Positions 56,676 through 64,000 of a DNA stretch of 64,000 bases are shown here, in pieces (position 1 is the stretch's first letter; the number at the start of each line of letters is the position of its first letter). Origin of the DNA: Heliocybe sulcata (lineage: Eukaryota; Basidiomycota; Agaricomycetes; Gloeophyllales; Gloeophyllaceae). The position numbers were made by a program, and so were the translations under genes. Under the pieces are notes generated by a model that was given only the letters and a program-made list of their open reading frames with translations, was not told where the DNA came from and made no database searches. The stretch lies in NCBI GenBank assembly GCA_004369045.1, contig ML213507.1:987078-1051077 (forward strand). The letters run 5' to 3'.

Positions 56676-58116
56676 TTAAGAGAACACATAATCGTAAAGC
56701 GACTTGTGCCGTCCAGCACCATCCATCTCCCTCGTCACCTTGTTGACCACTTTCCTGGTCACAACTCTCCTCCTCTCCCTCCGCGCAGGCGAAGGAGAGG
56801 AGCCAGAGCGAGCGCGATGGCCGGGAGACGACCAGCTGGAGGCAACCGATCTAAACGCTCTAGTTCGGACTGCGATAGGCGTCCTGTCAGGGTCCTCAAC
56901 ATCCAAGGACAGTGACTGAACAGAATTCGACAGATCCTGCTCGACTTCGATGTCCGCTTCGCGATCCGAGTCCCCGCCAATGACAGACCATCCGTCATCC
57001 ATTATCGGTTCGAGGGCAACGATGGCTGGGGAACCAGGGGCCGATGCCTCAGTGATAGCTTCAAGTCCTTGGCGTGCGTGGTCGCCCTCGACGTCCGAGT
57101 CTGCCACAGAGTCCCGATCGGAGTGGGAGAACTCGAAGTCCGAGGAGATATCTGAGGCGGAGAGGTCTGTCACGGGCGGCGTGTCCATGCAGGCTTTCGC
57201 GACGTGGTCGGGGCGGGTGACGTTGGGCCTCAGGAGATGCGTGAGGCGCTGACCGGAGGTGTCTTTGCCTGTTGTCACAAGGGCGGTTTAAATTCACGGA
57301 ACGGTCAGCGGGCGAAGAAGATACACTTACTGAAGCTAACGACCTCGTGATACCTGGCGCAGCAGTGCACGACGTATCGCGCGAATGAGTCGTCTCCAAT
57401 GGCCCATACCAGCTCCAGTGGCGTACGGGAGACCTCTCTGATACTCTCAATCCCACCCACAGGCGCGCCAGGCATCTCCATCCCGCTCTCCATGTCGATT
57501 TGAGAGGCAGTCATGACACCGCCGTTCTCTAGCCAGTCAGCGATCTCGTCCTCCAGGACGCTGACGAGGTACTGTGCGCGGCCGCCTGCCTTGCGGAGGT
57601 CTCGACGCATGCCCTTGAGGCTGAGCGAGAAGCGGCCAGCGTTTGCGGACAGAGGGTTGTGCGACGGAAGCGGAGAGGCAGGGACGGCGGTGTTGCGAGA
57701 GAGGTAGGCCGGGAGCGGTTCAGGAAAGGTAGGGGATATGTAGGGTGTGGGGAGACTCAAGTCTTTCCGGGTGGCGAGCACGATGTGCGGGTTGCCTGTG
57801 AAACGGGCTACATATGGATTCAAATCGTAAGTTGCTTCCAATATGCTGCCGAGCAGGAGAAAGACAGACCGTTCTCCTTCCGTCTTATCCAGCGCTTGCC
57901 CTCCTTATCGTCTCTGCTTTTCCGTTTCACTGCTGGAGAAGTGGCGTGGCCCGCTGCTGATGGCGATTCTACGCGCGAGTGTGCGAAACGGTCTGCAAGA
58001 CCTGGGTTCCGCAGAATAGACGGAAAAGACATAGGCACAGGTCCTGCATCCTTGGCCAGAGTAGCCTGAGTATCCTCTATGACGGCGGCGGGTGCGGATT
58101 CGACATTAACAGACAT
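56676..58116 (-). CDS. R3H-associated N-terminal domain protein
   Basis: A 447-residue protein in three exons: 57870-58116, 57331-57834 and 56676-57268 (1,344 nt). The R3H-associated N-terminal domain is readable: LNPYVARFTGNPHIVLATRK, then PYISPTFPEPLPAYLSRN and GRFSLSLKGMRRDLRKAG. A following block (WLENGGVMTAS, then RTPLELVWAIGDDSFARYVV) fits the adjoining part of such fungal proteins. The C-terminal third is acidic and disordered, ending in a basic RRERRRVVTRKVV stretch and SLYDYVFS. No R3H motif is visible. The first intron is only 35 bp (57835-57869). The function is probably nucleic-acid related, by family association only. Confidence 0.82.
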
Positions 58117-58985
58117 GGTTGATATATATGCTGTCCGCAAGAGAAAATGACTGAAGCTGGAGAATTGGCTAACTGAAGTAGCGTATAGGACCGCCGAAGG
58201 ATGTGGTGAGCTCGAGAGCTCGTGATCTACTGCCGCCTCCAGGTCAGAATGATTGCCGGCGGCGGAGACATACCGAGTCAATAATAACACCGGTTCACCC
58301 TCAAGTCATATGCATACATCTATACCTATGAATGTCTAATTTCAAGAACAGACCAGCAATAGAGTGTATTCGCTACGTTATTTACCAGGATTCCGTAGTT
58401 ATGGAATAGAGAGGGGCTCTTCCAGAACTACAGCCAGCCGGTGCGTCATTCTATGCCAAAACTCGTGCAGCCGTATTCCACAAATTCTCCGGTAAATAAC
58501 CTAGCGAATACACTCTAATCTGCGCAGAAAGCAAGGCTGCCTTCTCGCCAGTTTTGGTTTCATAATCACTAGGGCTGCATATTGGTGAGGACGACCTCTG
58601 GACGATATAATTATACGTAAGAGTTGTTCGAGTCGTATATCGCCTGAGTCTCACAACACTTCGATGGGCATAAGTCCATAGTACTTGCGGCTGCACCACT
58701 CGGAGTCTTGCGCAAGCGGCTGCACCACCCGGAGCTGAAGGAAACTTTCCACAGGCTTTGGGGATCGTCGGAGTACTGGGACAAGGATGAGCTGAAAGAT
58801 CAAGTCCGCATAGGACTTCTACAGTCCTTCCCGGAGAAGGAGAAGGTTGCAGCACTACCCCCAGCTCCAGCCAGGTGCTCATAGCAGCTGCGTAGACATG
58901 CTCGTAGGTCGATGTAGTCCAAAGACAGTGGCTCTTCTAACTTCAGAAACGCTAGTCCATTGATACAAAAGCTATAAATACATCT
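58117..58985. other. intergenic with one orphan protein-like frame
   Basis: An 869-bp gap between the R3H-associated gene and chitin synthase. On the plus strand 58648-58884 is a stop-free frame of 79 codons without an ATG. It reads like coding sequence (for example HHPELKETFHRLWG and YWDKDELKDQVRIGLL), and contains a 19-bp near-perfect direct repeat. It could be an exon or gene fragment. Nothing else is seen. Confidence 0.35.
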
Positions 58986-61900
58986 TCAACCTGTGAATAC
59001 GCGAACTAGAAGATACAAGGTGGAACCCATGAACCTCTGTCATAACATGTCGTTAGTTAAAGCGGAAAGCGCGGGACAAGTCGAATACACTTACGATGAT
59101 GCTGGTAATTGCTACAAAACAAAGGATGAAAGTCAGGTAACCCTTTGTGGGCGTAACACTGGTGCCAGTGAAGGTTGAAGTAGAGTCGCCGACGCCAAGA
59201 ATGGCGGCCAAAAGGAAGCCCTAGAGACAGGATGAGCACGATTATTCGCAGATTCGCGGCAGAGACACGTACATTAGAGAGGATCCACGCCAGTAGGACC
59301 TGTCAGGGAGTACGCGTTAGTTCCACAACCAAGCTGCAGTGATCAGCCACCCACATTGGTTCTGACGCTGGCATAATAGTCCTTTGCAGCCTGCTCTTGC
59401 TCGGCAGGACTGAGCTTTTGCCCGTCCTTGGGATTACCGACCGGTTTGCGGTGCTTAAGGTTCTCTGATGCTTCCGCGTACAACGCGTTGACGTCTGCAG
59501 GTTCGGCGAGTACCTCAACATCCACCTGCTGGTGACTGTCTTGCACGACAACCCCAAGGTCGGCCTCCACAGTGGTGTCTTGCTTGGTACCCCAGGAGAT
59601 GTCGTCGAGGTTGCAGAACGCATATCTGGAGCAGAAGAGGTAAGATAAAGGTCACGGATAAGTGGTCCGGGAAGCACCCACATATTCAGGATATTGATAT
59701 AGGTCGGCGACAACAGCATATACGGGAGGAAACTTGTGAGCATGTGCCATGGGTCGAAGAACAGAAGACTTGAAGTCGTATACACTGGAGATATATAAGC
59801 CTCAGGGCGCGACAGCCGTAAGCCGTCCCGAAGATTTACCTCCGTAAGTGACGATGATGCTGAACAGCATTACCGCGTACGCGCTCCCTCCATTTCGACT
59901 TGCGTATATAGCACACCAAATGGCCGCAAAGAACACATAAACCATGAGACAAGCGAAGACTATTGCAGTCAGCTTATATTTCCACTGGGCCCTGGATGGT
60001 ATGCATCAGCCTGGGCAGCAATGCGATTTGAGTGAGCAACTCTTACGCTCGCGGCTTATTCCCCATAGAGAATACGAAGCATGCTACTAGGAGGGCAGCC
60101 ATGAGGTACTGATACGCGTGACGACTGTTAGCTCTCTTCGGCCACCTACTCCTTCAACTACGCACCTGCACGATAGTGTTAAAATACTGTATTCCCTTCA
60201 ATCCAAAGGATGGCGCCTCCAACGAGGAGGTGAGGATAACCTGTAATGTCAGTTTCAGACAAGCTGAGAGGCGTCTACATTGCTAGTCACTCACGAAGAA
60301 GAGGAAAAAATTCCCCTGCGCGTCATAGCCACAAGTTAACAGCTGTCATTACCTTGCAATCGGGGACGTACCAGAGCAAACCACGAAAATACCAAATTAA
60401 TGATATTATACAGCGTCTCGAGCATGAGCGCCATTTTCCTGCCAAAACTATGTCCGGACCGCAGTATCTGCCCCACATGCGCGATGGCATACGTCGCAGC
60501 GAAGAATGAACCATTCAGCCAGCGTCTCCGTTGACTGATGAACTCGGGAAGCGCATCGGGAACGTCGGTTTCACCGATAGCTCTGCTGACATAGCGGAGT
60601 ACCCTGTGATCGTCGTATCAGCACTATATACTGAAGGGAATAGGCTGCGACGTCGTACCAATTCGAATTCGCTTTCGCGACCAGTTCGAAGCACAGGATA
60701 CGCTAGACGGAGAATTGCATCAGTAACGCCGGAGTACGTAAATTGATAGCCGTACATCTTCCGCAAGGTCTAGATCCATAGTTAGCAGCTGGAGCAGAAG
60801 ATATGACCACTATAAAACTTACACATATTCGAAGTGAAAATATCGGTATCTCGGCCATGAAGCACCTCTCCTTTGAAGTAGGAAGCAAGCGGTCCGACAC
60901 CTCGGCTATCGTTCTGTAGAGCAATGTAACTAGCGCATGCGTCAGCCCAACCTGCATCCGATTCTTTTGGCCGATTCTCACCGATAAGCCGAGAACGCTC
61001 CTGGCTACAAAAAAGTCAAGATTAGCGTATAACAGGCAGTAGTGCCGAACTTACCAAGACGCTGATATAACCGAACATACTCTCCGTCGGCTTGTCGAGG
61101 ATGTTGCTGATCTTGTACTCGAAGTTCTGCGCAGCCACTATTATCGATAAGAAAAGTTAAGTCGCATACCATCCGTACACGACTCTCGAGGCGTACCCAG
61201 CGGATTAAGCAAGAATTTCCAATGTTTGCCCTTGTACGCAGCGATCTCCCCACACGCGCCTCCAACATTCGAGTTGAGATCGAACGTCTTCCAGAGGTGG
61301 TATATACTCTTCGGTCCGGGACGAGTACCCACGTCAAGGAGCACACACACGTTCGGCTTAAAGCGTCATTGGATAAGCCACGAAAGCACCTCATAATTTC
61401 AGCTCACTCACCTGCAACACCTTCGCAAACGCATTGAAAAACCACCTATGGCTATTGATCTTCCTCTGGTTCTTCTCCTTCATACAGAACAATATCTGTG
61501 TCGGCACAATCCCCTTCTTCCCCTTATCCGGATACTTGAAGTGCAAATTTGGGTCCAGCGCAAACGAGGTCGTGTACTCAAACACATGGGCGGTGACTTC
61601 GCGGTTGTTGACCATGTTCTTCATGTGGTCGCCAGGCTGGTAGACGCCGAGGAGCGTCAGGCAGTCGAGCACACGCGGGTGTACCTTCTTACGCCCGTCG
61701 GCGACGATGCAGACGACGACCTGGACAAGCACAAAGGTCAGCCACAGGATGCATTTTGCATTTTGCACTTACTTTCTTCCATGCATCTTGGCCCCATGTG
61801 CGGGAGTTCTTGCGAGAGCAGAGGTGGCTGATGTTCTGCATGACGCCGTATAACGTTCGACAAAAAAGGACTTCGTCTTCCTGTAAGCGGCATTCAGCAA

Positions 61901-63156
61901 CATCGGAGGAGTTGCGGGTCACCACTGACATTATACATTGTGACAACGATAAACAACTCCGCCGACCGACTCCACTCATTCTGTCTCAAGAAGAACCCAC
62001 TGCTCTCAAAATCGTCCGGGTCGCAGGTCACCGCTGTATACCGTGTCGTCATCATCTCCGCCTCATAGCGTGGCAGGATCAGCTTCGGCGGTACGTCCAG
62101 CTCGACGACGAGGTTCCCATTCGTGAGCTGCACACGCTTCTTAGTCCTATTCCGCCTGTGTATCCGGCCGGACGGCGCAGGACCAAAGTGCATGGTCGGA
62201 AGCGGCGTAGGCGGGGAGCCCGAGAACCGGGACGACATCTTCTCGCTATCCGCGTGGTCGCCCGAGAGCAGGTACTGGCCGTCATCCAGATGTTTCTCAC
62301 TACTGTAGCCGGCGTAGGGCACGTTTGCACCGTCGACGAGCTCGTACTCTTCCTCGGTGCGTTCCGGACTGGGCGACCTGGAGCGCGGAGGGTGGTAGGA
62401 AGCGCGAGAGTAAATACCCGAAGCGTATGCTTCGGTATCGTGTTGGAAATGATCCACATAGCTCCCAGTTGCTGTAGGCAATTGTTCGGAGGAAGCATAG
62501 GAAGCGTAAGAATCACGCGAGGGCTGCATGGTGTGGAATGAGCCATTGGGAGTGTGTTGACTATAACCTGATACTGGACGAGGTGGCGCACGAGACTGAG
62601 CGGACGAGTCAACAAAAGGATCGTTCTCTGTGGGAAGCAGCGCGTTCCATTCCAAGGGCTCGCCAGAGTTGATAGTCGGTAGATACGCAGAGGGCTGGGC
62701 GCGGTCATGTGAGTAACGAGATTCGTTCGCACCATCGTCGACCTTCTTAGGCTCTGTCCATCCGTACCCATGTCCCTCCTGCTCCACCGCGGTCTCTCCG
62801 GAAGATGAGCTATGTCTCCCGACCGAATGTCTGTCCACTTCGGGTTGCATATTAGCCCCGGCAGGTGCAGCCGGCCCAGGTGGTAGAGTCCGAACAGGGC
62901 TCTGAGATCGTGAGCGGGGCCGCAGGACTGCCTGGCTTTGCAAATGCTGAAGTGCTCTTTCGATGTTTGAAGGACCTGAAGCGTGAGTTGTGACAGGTGC
63001 GTCGGTTAAAGTGTATCTTCGTACGTCAGAACCAGCGAAGGACGCCGGCCGCGACTGTTGTTCAGAACCAGCAAAGGATGTCGGCCGCGACTGTTGTTCA
63101 TTGGGTTGGTCGTCAAGGAGTTCGTATGAGGGTGCTGGCTTTCTTCTGTTTGCCAT
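58986..63156 (-). CDS. Chitin synthase (class I-III type, 19 exons)
   Basis: This plasma-membrane glycosyltransferase polymerises N-acetylglucosamine for the cell wall. Nineteen exons: 61930-63156, 61773-61880, 61412-61720, 61197-61356, 61055-61137, 60982-61004, 60823-60929, 60756-60769 (14 nt), 60659-60702, 60372-60603, 60295-60315 (21 nt), 60166-60240, 60047-60108, 59840-59991, 59682-59784, 59355-59625, 59273-59299, 59095-59220 and 58986-59036 (3,195 nt, 1,064 aa). After a long disordered N-terminus come [47 protein letters not shown], the EDR motif (about residues 676-678), [14 protein letters not shown] (QRRRW at about 716-720), and several C-terminal spans. There is no myosin or cytochrome-b5 domain. 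The last intron (59037-59094) is supported by the typical ending [13 protein letters not shown]. Confidence 0.95.
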
Positions 63157-64000
63157 AATGCGTAGCGGTCGTAAAGCGTCGTCCAAGTTCGTCAAGTCGT
63201 GGTTCAAACACCGCTCGTGTTCGAACCGACGCGTCTAAATGAACTTGGCAGGTGACCGTGACGTGATCGGCAGCATTGCGGGGTCCTACTTTGTCACGAA
63301 TCAGCGCTCAGCACTTGCCCTCACTGCAAGCTTGCTGCACTAACACGGCAGGCAAGCTTACCCAAGACTGAAGTCGGTAGAAAAGGGACTTTATCTTCAT
63401 CACGAAGGTATCACTCAAGCCGTTCAGAAGGCTTCATGTGCTACTCTCGATTCAGAATCATGGAGCCTAGGTCAAGACATGATCACGTCCCTTGACACGA
63501 GGAAACCCTCGGATCAAACATGGGATAGACCGACTCTTCTAGAGGTTCAGCGCATTCTTCAGTGCAAGGAACGACCAGGGAACACTTTTGATGGGTAACG
63601 CGGTTGGACGGTGGTTGCGAAAAATGAAAAAGTAGAGAATGCCGTTTAGAGAGAGCATGAGAAGAGAGCAAGAGGGGTTGAGAGACTACCATCGTCAGTT
63701 ACCGTTCTTATATACCTCGAGGGTGGCGAGTGATGCCCCTAGTATTCGCTTAATTTGGTCCTTCTTCCACCATATCCGGCGACGAGGAAAATGATGTGAC
63801 ATCACCACTCGTCCCGACTCCGATAACTGCTAAGTACGCGCACGCATACAACCACCCAAGGGACAAAACACATTCTCTAGTCACCAATACAGTAGCAACA
63901 TATACTACAGGCAACATTACGTAGGACACAAGAGGAGGAAAGCGGGGTATAATTACAGTGTAAGCGAAAGAAAGACGCAGTAGAGTGATGGACAGCCCGA
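63157..64000. other. chitin synthase upstream region
   Basis: 844 bp to the window end. It should contain the chitin synthase promoter and leader. A minus frame at 63483-63692 has no recognisable features. No gene is called. Confidence 0.4.

Overview
This window is intron-dense, gene-dense nuclear DNA of a filamentous basidiomycete, most likely an agaricomycete. The evidence is short introns (35-70 bp) with GT-AG borders, many tiny exons, gaps of a few hundred bases between genes, and recognisable fungal orthologues throughout. All products were assigned by reading translated exons and joining them by hand at splice borders. No database search was run, so species and family names rest on motif recognition. 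In nearly every multi-exon model the exon phases add up to a whole number of codons.

Layout. 0-5.7 kb (minus): start of the CCR4 deadenylase, a decayed and an intact PhzF-type epimerase in tandem, and proteasome assembly chaperone PAC2. 6-10 kb: two tandem paralogues of an unrecognised membrane-protein family with an identical 19-nt micro-exon. 10-12.5 kb: a CMP/dCMP-type deaminase, an intron-containing tRNA-His(GUG) and a four-span membrane protein. 12.5-19 kb: glycerol-3-phosphate acyltransferase diverging from the rRNA-processing factor RRP12. 19.4-25.6 kb: a large disordered protein, the complex I subunit NDUFS7/PSST and a small unrecognised protein. 26-32 kb: LYAR-type nucleolar zinc-finger protein, autophagy E2 ATG3, an isochorismatase-like hydrolase and a MYND-finger protein. 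32.9-39.3 kb: an intronless sugar-acid dehydratase (IlvD/Edd family) and a long disordered protein. 39.3-40.8 kb: AT-rich gap with a probable MITE and a strong hairpin. 40.8-45 kb: BRI3-like protein, PRMT1/HMT1 and a BAX-inhibitor-1 family protein. 45.4-51.8 kb: three consecutive secreted proteins (V8/trypsin-like protease, tannase/feruloyl esterase, and a Kex2-processed repeat precursor). 52-58 kb: MDM31, the BAR protein RVS161/HOB1 and an R3H-associated-domain protein. 59-63.2 kb: a chitin synthase with 19 exons.

Most genes are housekeeping and show no shared pathway. The accessory part is the secreted block at 45.4-51.8 kb. The repeat precursor there (49,644-51,764) is the strongest candidate for something undescribed. 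It has a signal peptide, twelve Lys-Arg sites, a 36-residue tandem repeat ending His-Ser-Lys-Arg, and a recurring Ser-rich then Pro/Gly then hydrophobic motif in most of the pieces Kex2 would release. Unusual splicing is the other theme: exons of 3, 4, 7, 8, 10, 11, 13, 14, 15 and 19 nt, introns of 35 nt, and four GC-AG introns.
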